Shown: positions 8,000 through 16,596 of the stretch, piece by piece | How positions within the stretch are numbered: the stretch's first letter is position 1 | Layout of the letters: every line of letters begins with the position of its first letter | DNA from: Flavobacteriaceae bacterium | GTDB taxonomy: Bacteria; Bacteroidota; Bacteroidia; Flavobacteriales; Flavobacteriaceae | Reading direction: 5' to 3' | DNA: 64,000 nucleotides | Assembly (NCBI GenBank): GCA_029248405.1 | Contig: JAQWJJ010000011.1 | Coordinates: forward strand, 1-64,000 | The notes under the pieces: generated by a model | Database searches by the model: none | What the model was told of the DNA's origin: nothing | The model's input: the letters and a program-made list of their open reading frames with translations, nothing else | Position numbers and translations under genes: made by a program

Positions 8000-9503
8000 C
8001 CAGAGATGCCTCTATATCCTATGCGCCGCTGTGCTTTTTTTGGCTAGTGGCTGTAACAAAAAAAGTGCTGTAATGACCGATATTTTTGAAACCTCAAGAA
8101 GTGGAAATAGTGTGACTCAATTGTATGATTTTGAGCGCCAAGACAGTCACGGGAAAATTGTTTTGAACCCGAAAGAACGGCGCCAGACCATAACAGGTTT
8201 TGGCGGGGCATTTACCGAGGCTTCGGCTCATTTGGTTAACCGCATGAGCACCCCACAACAACAGCGCATCATGAAGGCTTATTTTGGTAGAGAAGGGGCA
8301 AATTATTCTTTAGCCCGAACGCATATGAATTCTTGTGACTTTTCTTTGAGCCAGTATTCTTATTCACCGGTCGAAGGGGATACTTTATTAGAACATTTCA
8401 CTATTGAGCATGACCAAGCCGATCTGATCCCCATGATCAAAAGCGCTCAAGCCATTTCTGAAGATGGCTTTAGATTATTTGCGTCCCCATGGACAGCAGC
8501 ACCATGGATGAAAGACAATAATGACTGGGTTGGAGGCAAACTTCGTCAAGAATATTATGAAACTTGGGCTCTGTTTTTTTCTAAATATGCCGATGCTTAT
8601 GCGCAGCAGGGCATTGACCTCTGGGGGTTTACCGTAGAAAATGAGCCACATGGCAATGGAAACAATTGGGAAAGCATGCATTTTTCACCTCAAGAAATGA
8701 CAGACTTCGTTCAAAATTATCTTGGCCCTAGGTTAGCCGCCGAAGGCCAATCAGATCTTGTTATTTTGGGGTATGATCAGAACCGAGAGGGACTGAAGGA
8801 GTGGGTCGATGTGATGTATCGTGATGATGCGTCGGCGGCGTATTTTGACGGTACAGCGGTCCATTGGTATGAAAGCACCTATGACTTTTTCCCTGAGGCC
8901 TTGCAATATGCCCATGAAAAAGCACCCGATAAATTCCTCATTCAGACCGAGGCATGCATTGATTCTCAAGTGCCTGTTTGGCAAGATAATGATTGGTATT
9001 GGCGAAAAGAAGCTACAGACTGGGGATATGATTGGCGAGAAGCGTCCAAGAAATATTTGCACCCAAAATATGCACCCGCTAATCGCTATGCTCGAGATAT
9101 CATCGGTTGCCTCAATAATTGGGTTGATGGCTGGGTCGATTGGAATATGGTTCTTGACCGTCAAGGTGGGCCTAATTGGTTCAAGAATTGGTGTGTGGCA
9201 CCGGTGATCGTGGATCCAGATCAAGACGAGATATATTTCACGCCTTTATTTGACGTCATGACCCATTTCAGCAGGTTCATGCGTCCTGGAGCAGAAGTAA
9301 TTGGTGCCGTATCGAGTGATCCTGATCTTATGGTGACCGCAGCAGAAAATCCCGATGGTAATGTTGTAGTGGTCGTTTTTAATGAAGGCTTACAAGCCAA
9401 GTCCTTTGACTTAGAATTTGGTGGTAAAGTAAAAGAGATCAGCATCAGTCCACAAGCCATACAGACTATTATGATAACAAATACTAACGAACAAGTGATA
9501 TGA
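7992..9503 (+). CDS. GH30 family glucosidase/glucanase lipoprotein
   Basis: A 503-residue lipoprotein (signal ending LASGC). The mature protein has the GH30 pattern: QTITGFGGAFTEASAH at the start of the barrel, SLARTHMNSCDFS, SPWTAAPWMKDN, TVENEPHG with acid/base E218, and IQTEACID with nucleophile E320, followed by the small beta-sandwich side domain (about 425-503). GH30 members of laminarin loci remove beta-1,6 side branches; related enzymes act as beta-glucosidases or glucosylceramidases, so the exact linkage is inferred from context. The ATG at 7992 was preferred over 7905 because it gives a proper lipoprotein signal and an 8-base overlap (ATGAATAG) with the preceding frame. It overlaps the transporter by ATGA. 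Confidence 0.88.
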   Translation: MNSQRCLYILCAAVLFLASGCNKKSAVMTDIFETSRSGNSVTQLYDFERQDSHGKIVLNPKERRQTITGFGGAFTEASAHLVNRMSTPQQQRIMKAYFGREGANYSLARTHMNSCDFSLSQYSYSPVEGDTLLEHFTIEHDQADLIPMIKSAQAISEDGFRLFASPWTAAPWMKDNNDWVGGKLRQEYYETWALFFSKYADAYAQQGIDLWGFTVENEPHGNGNNWESMHFSPQEMTDFVQNYLGPRLAAEGQSDLVILGYDQNREGLKEWVDVMYRDDASAAYFDGTAVHWYESTYDFFPEALQYAHEKAPDKFLIQTEACIDSQVPVWQDNDWYWRKEATDWGYDWREASKKYLHPKYAPANRYARDIIGCLNNWVDGWVDWNMVLDRQGGPNWFKNWCVAPVIVDPDQDEIYFTPLFDVMTHFSRFMRPGAEVIGAVSSDPDLMVTAAENPDGNVVVVVFNEGLQAKSFDLEFGGKVKEISISPQAIQTIMITNTNEQVI

Positions 9504-10918
9504 ACAATTCAATCAAAGTGCCTATGGGCCAAAAAATTGCCTTTGGTATCGGAATGCTTGCTAACCAAATGTTCCCCGCTATTCTGGGGATCTTTATGGT
9601 GGTATTAATTGAAGATCTGAATTTTTCCGGATGGATGTGGTCTTTTGTATTCCTTTTCCCCAGAATATTTGATGCCATTACGGACCCGATAATGGGTTTT
9701 ATTTCGGACAACACCAAGTCCAAGTGGGGCAGACGACGCCAATATGTGATGATCGGTGGGATCATCATGGGGTTGGCTTATATTTTTATGTGGCAATTAT
9801 TCAAAGAAGATGACCTTCAATATAATTTCTGGTATTTCTTTCTGTGGTCATTGGTTTTTTACCTCGGTTTGACCATTTATAGTGTTCCTTATGTGGCCAT
9901 GGGTTATGAGATGAGTGATGATTTTCATGAACGCACTAATATTATGGCCATTGCTCAATGGATTGGCCAGTGGGCATGGGTGATTGCTCCATTATTTTGG
10001 ATCATTATGTACGATCAAGATTGGTTTCCTTCGGCTGATGTTGCCGTTCGAGAACTCGCCATTTGGGTCGCCATCCCCTGCACTATATTTGCTCTAGTTC
10101 CGGCGATTTTTATTGAGAGTAAATCCACTGAAAACGAAGATTTAGAGCCCCTCAACCGCGCTAATATTGGCCATAGTTTGGTCAAGATTTTCGTCAGTTT
10201 CTTGGAGGCGTTCAAAATTAAGGAATTCAGGAAATTGTGCGGTGCTACTTTTCTGATTTTCAATGCTTTTAATACTGTTGCGGCCCTTACATTTTTTGTC
10301 ATCGTTTACAAGCTGTTCAACGGTGACGCCGGTGCCAGTGGTATTTGGGTCTCGATGTTTGGCTGTATCGGGGCTCTAGGAACCACTTTTATTGTGATTC
10401 CGACAGTCGCTTGGATGTCTCGAAAGTTTGGGAAGAAAAAAGCGTTCATGATGGCGCAATCTATATCGCTTGTGGGTTATGTGATGCTTTATTTCTTGTT
10501 CATTCCAGGCAAACCTTGGATGTACATCATTGCTTTGCCATTTTTCTCTTTCGGGATCGGGAGCTTATTCACCATAATGATGTCTATGACTGCCGATGTC
10601 ATAGACTTAGATGAGGTCAATACAGGAAAGCGTAGAGAAGGCATTTTTGGCGCGATCTATTGGTGGATGGTCAAGGTTGGTTTTGGTATTGCAGGTGCCC
10701 TTAGTGGCGTAATCATTACTTATGTTGGCTTCAATAGCGACTTGGCAACGATCGACCAGCAGGGCGCTGTGGACAGCCTGCACGCTTTCTTTTGCTTCTT
10801 CCCGATGGGAGGTACTATTCTGGCAATGCTCGTGATGCGCAATTATGACATCACAGAAGAACGGGCCAAAGAAACCTCACGTCTCTTAGAAGTTAGTCGG
10901 GCACAAAAAAATAAGTAA
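9500..10918 (+). CDS. GPH-family (MFS) sugar:cation symporter
   Basis: A 472-residue inner-membrane protein with about 12 hydrophobic segments. The GPH (glycoside-pentoside-hexuronide) signature is clear after the second helix: PRIFDAITDPIMGFISDNT followed by KSKWGRRRQ, and the second-half loop MSRKFGKKKAF. The DxxTDPxMG motif belongs to the cation-coupled melibiose-carrier group. It overlaps the GH30 gene by ATGA, so translation is coupled. It probably carries glucose, laminaribiose or short glucooligosaccharides into the cytoplasm, where the phosphorylase could act on them. No SusC/SusD genes are near, so outer-membrane passage must use another porin. Substrate is inferred from neighbours. 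Confidence 0.85.
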   Translation: MNNSIKVPMGQKIAFGIGMLANQMFPAILGIFMVVLIEDLNFSGWMWSFVFLFPRIFDAITDPIMGFISDNTKSKWGRRRQYVMIGGIIMGLAYIFMWQLFKEDDLQYNFWYFFLWSLVFYLGLTIYSVPYVAMGYEMSDDFHERTNIMAIAQWIGQWAWVIAPLFWIIMYDQDWFPSADVAVRELAIWVAIPCTIFALVPAIFIESKSTENEDLEPLNRANIGHSLVKIFVSFLEAFKIKEFRKLCGATFLIFNAFNTVAALTFFVIVYKLFNGDAGASGIWVSMFGCIGALGTTFIVIPTVAWMSRKFGKKKAFMMAQSISLVGYVMLYFLFIPGKPWMYIIALPFFSFGIGSLFTIMMSMTADVIDLDEVNTGKRREGIFGAIYWWMVKVGFGIAGALSGVIITYVGFNSDLATIDQQGAVDSLHAFFCFFPMGGTILAMLVMRNYDITEERAKETSRLLEVSRAQKNK

Positions 10919-10943
10919 AAGTCATCAGTTAAATTATTGCAAT

Positions 10944-11828
10944 ATGTCTTATCGTAAAGAAAAAATAATGTCGTTGGCGGGTGGGTCCGTCAATCAAATG
11001 AATCAGGACCAATTAAAGAGCCAGAGCCGAAAGCTTTTGCAAGCAAAGATGCATGGGCTTTGTTTCAGTCCGTATGAAGGTGATCAAAAGCCTGGCGACG
11101 TGATCAGTGACGAGCAGATCCGCAGAAAACTTGAACTCATCAGACCCTACACCGATTGGGTCCGCACATTTTCTTGTACTCAAGGCAACGAGCGCATTGT
11201 TGTTTTGGCTAAAGAATATGGTTTTAAAACATTAGTTGGTGCATGGCTTGGAGATGATTTGGATAAGAACGAACTCGAGATCAATGGACTATTGGATCTT
11301 GCAGCGTCTGGTCATGTTGATGTTGCTGCGGTGGGCAATGAAGTGATGTACCGCGAAGAGCTAGAAGAAGAAGTGCTCATCGCCTATATCGAAAGAGTCA
11401 AGGAGGCCTTGCCTGAGGTTCCTGTAGGCTATGTTGATGCTTATTACGAATTCACAAATCGACCAAAAATTACTGATGCATGTGATGTGATTTTGGCCAA
11501 TTGTTATCCTTACTGGGAAGGTTGTGGTATTGATTATTCTTTACTTTACATGAAACAAATGTATCAGGAAGCACTGGTTGCGGGTAAGGGCAAAAAAGTC
11601 ATCATCACCGAAACGGGCTGGCCTAGTTCAGGTGATGCGCTTGGTGGTGCTGAGCCTGGATATGAAAATGCTTTAAAGTACTTTATCAATGCCCAGAATT
11701 GGTCCAAAGAAGACCAAATAGAAATGTTTTATTTTTCTGCTTTTGATGAGTCTTGGAAGGTGGACTCCGAGGGTTCAGTTGGCGCATTTTGGGGGCTTTG
11801 GGATGCCCAAGAAAACCTTAAATTTTAG
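10944..11828 (+). CDS. GH17 family protein without signal peptide
   Basis: A 294-residue GH17 TIM barrel: MHGLCFSPYEGDQ at the first strand, VRTFS, VAAVGNEVM with acid/base E133, and IITETGWPSSG with nucleophile E223, then FYFSAFDESWK near the end. No signal peptide or lipobox is visible, so it should be cytoplasmic, unlike the GH17 lipoprotein in the same locus. It may trim imported beta-1,3-oligosaccharides or act as a transglucosylase. It starts 25 bases after the transporter. A second Met at residue 9 is possible as start; both leave the domain intact. Confidence 0.85.
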   Translation: MSYRKEKIMSLAGGSVNQMNQDQLKSQSRKLLQAKMHGLCFSPYEGDQKPGDVISDEQIRRKLELIRPYTDWVRTFSCTQGNERIVVLAKEYGFKTLVGAWLGDDLDKNELEINGLLDLAASGHVDVAAVGNEVMYREELEEEVLIAYIERVKEALPEVPVGYVDAYYEFTNRPKITDACDVILANCYPYWEGCGIDYSLLYMKQMYQEALVAGKGKKVIITETGWPSSGDALGGAEPGYENALKYFINAQNWSKEDQIEMFYFSAFDESWKVDSEGSVGAFWGLWDAQENLKF

Positions 11829-11874
11829 GGATTGCAATCCCCATTAATTCTAATCACATTTAAAAAGAACTCAA

Positions 11875-12813
11875 TTGCGTTATACAGATTTTTTTTCTAT
11901 CGCTAAACAACCAGCGGTATGTTATTCAGGATACAGAGAAGGTCAATATCCTGGTGGACCAATACCGAGCGTTGCACAGATCAAAGAAGACTTAATTTTG
12001 GTCGCCCAAAATTGGCATTATATCCGATTGTACAGTATTGACGACCACACAAGAATGGTCCTGGATGTTATTGATTCTGAAGGCCTCGATCTCAAAGTAA
12101 TGCTCGGTGCCTATCTGGAGGCCGAACAAAACAATCCCAACTGTCCATGGGGTGGAGGTGTTCATGAGCCAGAGGTACTGATACAAAATAAAGCCAAGAA
12201 TTTAAAACAAGTTGAGGCCCTGATTGAAGTCGCTCATCAATATCCTCATATTGTATTCTCCTTGGCCGTTGGTAATGAGGCCGTTGTGGAGTGGACGGAT
12301 CATTTAGTGCCTGTGCCGCAATTAGTGTCCTACGTGCGCCTGGTCAAAAAACATTGTACGCAACCGGTGACGTCATGTGATAATTATGTGCCTTGGCTGG
12401 ACCAACTCAAGCCTTTGGTTAATGAAGTTGATTTTATCTCAATCCATACCTATCCTGTTTGGGAATACAAAACTATAGCGCAAGGAATGAGTAACACCAT
12501 TAAAGACTTCCAGGCCGTAAAGGATGCTTATCCTGACAAGCTGGTAGTCATTACAGAGGCTGGTTGGCCAACCCTGACCAATGGTGAGGGCATTCCGGTG
12601 GAAAACGTCGATGCCATGACGCAAAAAATCTATTATAACGCTTTGAGTCTTTGGGCCGCACAAGAAGAGGTGCTTGTTTTTCTTTTCGAGGCTTTTGATG
12701 AACCTTGGAAGGGCTCTTATGATCCTGCAGAGCCCGAAAAACATTGGGGCTTATATGATGTGCACCGGGTGCCTAAATTAGCCCTTGAAGAGGCGACCTA
12801 TAAAATCATTTGA
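11875..12813 (+). CDS. GH17 family protein with TTG start
   Basis: A 312-residue GH17 barrel: AVCYSGYREGQYPGG at the first strand, YIRLYSIDD, LAVGNEAVV with acid/base E135, VITEAGWPT with nucleophile E228 and FLFEAFDEPWKG at the end. No signal peptide, so probably cytoplasmic. The frame is closed by a stop at 11851 and contains no ATG before the domain begins, so the TTG at 11875 is the only reasonable start. It differs in sequence from the GH17 protein just upstream, so this is not a recent duplication. Last gene of the glycan locus. Confidence 0.83.
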   Translation: MRYTDFFSIAKQPAVCYSGYREGQYPGGPIPSVAQIKEDLILVAQNWHYIRLYSIDDHTRMVLDVIDSEGLDLKVMLGAYLEAEQNNPNCPWGGGVHEPEVLIQNKAKNLKQVEALIEVAHQYPHIVFSLAVGNEAVVEWTDHLVPVPQLVSYVRLVKKHCTQPVTSCDNYVPWLDQLKPLVNEVDFISIHTYPVWEYKTIAQGMSNTIKDFQAVKDAYPDKLVVITEAGWPTLTNGEGIPVENVDAMTQKIYYNALSLWAAQEEVLVFLFEAFDEPWKGSYDPAEPEKHWGLYDVHRVPKLALEEATYKII

Positions 12814-12880
12814 TCCTTGTGGCCTCTGACCCACGAGTGATATTTAGAGCACAGCGCTAAAGTGCTAACTAAAGTTAGTG

Positions 12881-12888
12881 TACCTTTG
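12881..12888 (+). promoter_or_regulatory. Promoter -7 box for era
   Basis: TACCTTTG matches the Bacteroidota -7 consensus TAnnTTTG and lies 15 bases before the era start codon, implying a very short leader. No clear TTG at -33. Confidence 0.65.
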
Positions 12889-12902
12889 CCAAAAATTTTC
12901 TT

Positions 12903-13784
12903 ATGGCACACAAGGCGGGATTTGTAAATATTATTGGTAACCCAAATGTTGGTAAAAGCACCTTAATGAATGCCTTTGTTGGAGAACGTTTATCCATCAT
13001 CACCAGTAAGGCACAAACAACGCGTCATCGCATCCTGGGTATTGTTAATGGGGATGAATTCCAAATGATCTTTAGCGATACACCTGGAATCATCAAACCT
13101 GCCTATGAGCTTCAATCCAATATGATGGAATTCGTCAAGTCGGCTTTTGATGATGCAGATGTTTTGATTTACATGGTCGAGCTAGGGGAAAAGGATCTTA
13201 AAGATGAAGCGTTTTTTGACCGCATCAAAAACAGCAAAATCCCTGTCCTTTTATTGCTCAATAAAATCGATTTGGGTAATGAAGACAAGCTCAATGAGGC
13301 CGTTATTTATTGGCAAGAAAAAGTACCAAATGCTGAGGTTATTGGAATCTCAGCTACTGAAAATTTTGGCGTGAAAGAAGTTTTTCAGCGGTTACTAGAA
13401 TTATTACCTGAATCACCTGCCTATTACCCCAAGGACCAACTAACAGATAAGCCAGAACGTTTTTTTGTCAATGAGAAAGTTCGCGAAAAAATTCTATTGC
13501 AGTACAAGAAGGAAATTCCGTATGCTGTTGAGATTGATACCGAAGAGTTTTTTGAAGAGGACAATATCATCCGCATCCGCTCCATTATTATGGTCGAGCG
13601 TGAGACGCAAAAAGGAATCCTTATTGGTCACAAGGGTAATGCCTTAAAATGGGTTGGTATTGAAGCCAGAAAGGATCTTGAAAAATTCTTTGGCAAACAC
13701 ATTCATATCGAGCTTGTGGTCAAAATCAACAAAAATTGGCGTAATGATGCCAAGCAATTACGCCGGTTTGGCTACCAAAATTAA
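12903..13784 (+). CDS. era: GTPase Era
   Basis: A 293-residue GTPase for 30S ribosome assembly and 16S rRNA 3'-end maturation. N-terminal GTPase: GNPNVGKS (P-loop, about 12-19), DTPG (about 61-64), NKID (about 121-124). The C-terminal KH domain carries GILIGHKGNALKWVG, the RNA-binding GxxG-type loop. Length is normal for Era. It has its own promoter and is followed after 74 bases by der. Confidence 0.97.
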   Translation: MAHKAGFVNIIGNPNVGKSTLMNAFVGERLSIITSKAQTTRHRILGIVNGDEFQMIFSDTPGIIKPAYELQSNMMEFVKSAFDDADVLIYMVELGEKDLKDEAFFDRIKNSKIPVLLLLNKIDLGNEDKLNEAVIYWQEKVPNAEVIGISATENFGVKEVFQRLLELLPESPAYYPKDQLTDKPERFFVNEKVREKILLQYKKEIPYAVEIDTEEFFEEDNIIRIRSIIMVERETQKGILIGHKGNALKWVGIEARKDLEKFFGKHIHIELVVKINKNWRNDAKQLRRFGYQN

Positions 13785-13858
13785 AAATTAAAAAAGTCTT
13801 CAAGGCGCTGCGCATTGACGTGGCGGAAACCATTACCTTTGTCATCTAGTTTAACACC

Positions 13859-15160
13859 ATGAGCATAGTCGCTATTGTCGGAAGACCCAATGTGGGCAAG
13901 TCTACTTTGTTTAATCGCATGATCCAACGCAGAGAAGCGATTGTCGATGCAGTGAGCGGGGTGACGCGTGACCGTCATTACGGAAAAAGTGATTGGAACG
14001 GCAAGGGCTTTTCACTGATTGATACCGGAGGGTATGTGGTGGGGAGTGATGATATTTTTGAAGCCGAAATAGACAAACAAGTTGAATTGGCCATTGATGA
14101 AGCAGATGCGATCATTTTTATGGTTGATGTCGAGCATGGCATTACCGGTATGGACCAAGAGGTGGCGGAATTATTGCGCAAGAGCCATAAGCCTTATTTT
14201 TTGGCCGTTAATAAAGTCGACAGTGCCAAGCGTGAGCAAGATGCCTTAGAATTTTATGGCTTAGGGGTTGATCGCTTTTTTACAATTTCTAGCATCAATG
14301 GCAGCGGTACAGGAGATCTTCTGGATGCAGTCATCAGTGCCTTGCCTGACGAGGAGGAGAAGGAAGAATCTGAATTACCAAGATTTGCGGTTATTGGTCG
14401 GCCTAATGCCGGAAAATCGTCCTTCATCAATGCACTGATAGATCAGGAAAGATTTGTAGTCACTGACATTGCCGGAACCACTCGAGACAGTATTGATACG
14501 CGCTATAATCGTTTTGGGTTTGAGTTCAACTTGGTTGATACTGCGGGGATCAGGAAAAAAAGTCGGGTTAAGGAAGATCTAGAATTTTATAGTGTGATGC
14601 GCAGTGTTCGCGCAATCGAACATTGTGATGTTGTCTTGCTTTTATTTGATGCCACTCGAGGGTTTGACGGCCAAGTACAGAATATTTTTTGGTTGGCCCA
14701 ACGCAATAATAAGGGTATTGTCATTTTGGCCAATAAATGGGATTTGGTAGAAAAAGACCATAAAACCACAAACGAGCTAGAGCAATACATCAGATCACAA
14801 TGTGAGCCGTTTGTTGATGTGCCTATTGTTTTTATGAGTGCTTTGTCCAAACAGCGAATTTTTAAGGCCATAGAAACGGCAGTGTCGGTTTATGAAAACC
14901 GAACCAAAAAAGTAAAAACAAGCGTGTTGAATGACACTATGCTTCCGATCATACAGGCAACACCACCTCCAGCAATTAAGGGGAAATACGTCAAAATTAA
15001 GTTTTGTACTCAATTGCCCACACCATATCCCAGTTTTGCATTTTTTGCCAATCTCCCGCAGTATGTCAAGGAGCCCTATAAACGATTTTTAGAAAATCAG
15101 TTGCGGTCACATTTTGATTTCAATGGGGTGCCGATCACAGTATACTTGAGAAAAAAATAA
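13859..15160 (+). CDS. der: Double-domain GTPase Der (EngA)
   Basis: A 433-residue 50S assembly GTPase with two tandem GTPase domains. The first has GRPNVGKST (about 7-15), DTGG and NKVD. The second (from about 175) has GRPNAGKSS, DTAG and NKWD. A C-terminal KH-like domain follows (about 350-433) with the usual basic end. Sits next to era on the same strand. Confidence 0.97.
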   Translation: MSIVAIVGRPNVGKSTLFNRMIQRREAIVDAVSGVTRDRHYGKSDWNGKGFSLIDTGGYVVGSDDIFEAEIDKQVELAIDEADAIIFMVDVEHGITGMDQEVAELLRKSHKPYFLAVNKVDSAKREQDALEFYGLGVDRFFTISSINGSGTGDLLDAVISALPDEEEKEESELPRFAVIGRPNAGKSSFINALIDQERFVVTDIAGTTRDSIDTRYNRFGFEFNLVDTAGIRKKSRVKEDLEFYSVMRSVRAIEHCDVVLLLFDATRGFDGQVQNIFWLAQRNNKGIVILANKWDLVEKDHKTTNELEQYIRSQCEPFVDVPIVFMSALSKQRIFKAIETAVSVYENRTKKVKTSVLNDTMLPIIQATPPPAIKGKYVKIKFCTQLPTPYPSFAFFANLPQYVKEPYKRFLENQLRSHFDFNGVPITVYLRKK

Positions 15161-15169
15161 CCAAATGCG

Positions 15170-15499
15170 CTAAAGTGCGTCTTTGATCTTGAGGAGTTCT
15201 GCTTTGACAGATTCTAGTTTTTGGATGATGTCAAAATGGCTACCAGTGTCATTTTTATGCGCTTTCAGATGTGTTTTTGCTCCGTCTAGGGTAAATCCTC
15301 TTTCTTTGACTAAGTGGTAAATTAATTTCAGATTTTTGACGTCGTCTTGACTAAATTTCCGGTTGCCTTTAGCATTTTTTTTTGGCCTTAAAACGTCAAA
15401 TTCTTTTTCCCAAAAACGGATCAATGAGGTGTTGACGTTCATCGCTTTTGCCAACTCGCCAATTCCATAATACCGCTTTTCAGGTAAATCTAGATGCAT
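15170..15499 (-). CDS. MerR-family transcriptional regulator
   Basis: A 109-residue protein with a MerR winged helix at the N-terminus: YYGIGELAKAMNVNTSLIRFWEKEF, then RKFSQDDVKNLKLIYHLV, then a helical part and a coiled-coil dimerisation tail (about 80-109). There is no effector domain and no Cys cluster, so it is a minimal MerR. The start ATG shares one base with the stop of the M23 peptidase gene (TAATG), so the pair is co-transcribed. Target genes unknown. Confidence 0.88.
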   Translation of the reverse strand: MHLDLPEKRYYGIGELAKAMNVNTSLIRFWEKEFDVLRPKKNAKGNRKFSQDDVKNLKLIYHLVKERGFTLDGAKTHLKAHKNDTGSHFDIIQKLESVKAELLKIKDAL

Positions 15500-16476
15500 T
15501 AATCCAATGATTGATTTTCTTGTTGCGAAAGGGCCAGTATTTTGGCGTATTCCTCTGGAGTCAAATTGCCGTAGTAAAAATTAATAGGATTGATGCGGCG
15601 CTTGTCTTTGAATATTTCGTAGTGCAGATGCGGGGCCTCACTTCGCCCAGTGCTTCCAACAAAACCAATGAGATCGCCTCGCTTGACGCGTTGACCGCGC
15701 TTTACATTGTATTTATACAAATGCGCATACAAGCTCACAAAGCCAAAACCATGATCTATCCGAATGTGTTTGCCGTAGCCTGAAGAACGGTTGTCCGCCC
15801 TTTTTACAACACCATTGCCCGAGGCGTATACGGGGGTTCCTCTGGGGGCGGTAAAGTCCATGCCATAATGGAACTTTCTGGCCTTGGTAAAAGGGTCTCT
15901 TCTGTACCCAAAACCTGAAGCCATTCTTGTGAGGTTTTCATTATTGACCGGTTGTATGGCAGGAATGGCTTCTAATAATTTTTGTTTTTCAGTCGCCATC
16001 CGCGCCACTTCATCAAGCGAACGCGATTGTACAACAATTTGTTTGGTGAGAATGTCTAACCGCTTACTGGTATTGATCAGGAGTTGAGAGTTGTCGAACC
16101 CTTCCAGGTCTTTGTAACGGTTAACACCCCCAAAACCGGCCTTGCGCTGTTCTTCTGGAATTGGATTTGATTCAAAATACACCCGATAAAGATTGTTGTC
16201 CCGCTCAGCAAGTTCTTCTAGAACACTTTCAGCTTGTTCCATTTTTTTGTTGAGCAAATCATATTGGAGCTCCATTTGTGCAAATTCCCGACGCAATTCT
16301 CTCTCCTTGGGTGTTTGTATATTAGGAATATTGATGTAGGCTAAAAGAAGCAGGAAACCGCTCAGGACGACCCCCAAGAGGGTCAAGAAAAATAGGCCGA
16401 TTTTCCGTCCGCGTTTGGGTTGGATTTTGCGGTAGGAAAGCGTCTCGCTATCGTAGTAATATTTTACCTTAGACAT
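15499..16476 (-). CDS. M23 (LytM-type) peptidoglycan endopeptidase, membrane-anchored
   Basis: A 325-residue protein. One membrane segment near the N-terminus (about 28-50) is followed by a coiled coil (about 60-95) and a C-terminal M23 domain. Zinc-site residues are present: H203 and D207 in KFHYGMDF, and H283-L-H285 in APHLHYEIF, so it should be catalytically active, unlike degenerate EnvC/NlpD forms. It probably cuts cross-links in peptidoglycan from the inner membrane, like other coiled-coil M23 proteins. The gene reads towards the MerR gene and is divergent from alaS. Confidence 0.9.
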   Translation of the reverse strand: MSKVKYYYDSETLSYRKIQPKRGRKIGLFFLTLLGVVLSGFLLLLAYINIPNIQTPKERELRREFAQMELQYDLLNKKMEQAESVLEELAERDNNLYRVYFESNPIPEEQRKAGFGGVNRYKDLEGFDNSQLLINTSKRLDILTKQIVVQSRSLDEVARMATEKQKLLEAIPAIQPVNNENLTRMASGFGYRRDPFTKARKFHYGMDFTAPRGTPVYASGNGVVKRADNRSSGYGKHIRIDHGFGFVSLYAHLYKYNVKRGQRVKRGDLIGFVGSTGRSEAPHLHYEIFKDKRRINPINFYYGNLTPEEYAKILALSQQENQSLD

Positions 16477-16490
16477 AATTTAAAAAGTCC

Positions 16491-16498
16491 TATTTTTG
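16491..16498 (+). promoter_or_regulatory. Candidate promoter -7 box for alaS
   Basis: TATTTTTG fits TAnnTTTG and reads towards alaS, about 100 bases upstream of its start codon. It lies beside the divergent box for the M23 gene. Confidence 0.4.
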
Positions 16499-16535
16499 CG
16501 TGTAAATAAGGTGATTCCATTGATTCAACGCCTCG

Positions 16536-16543
16536 CAAATATA
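16536..16543 (-). promoter_or_regulatory. Promoter -7 box for the M23 peptidase gene
   Basis: Minus-strand TATATTTG fits TAnnTTTG and lies about 60 bases before the M23 start codon. Confidence 0.55.
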
Positions 16544-16596
16544 AAAATTGTTTGCCAGACTCAGCTCAGTAGCCCTAATTCTCTTAATAAAGATAT

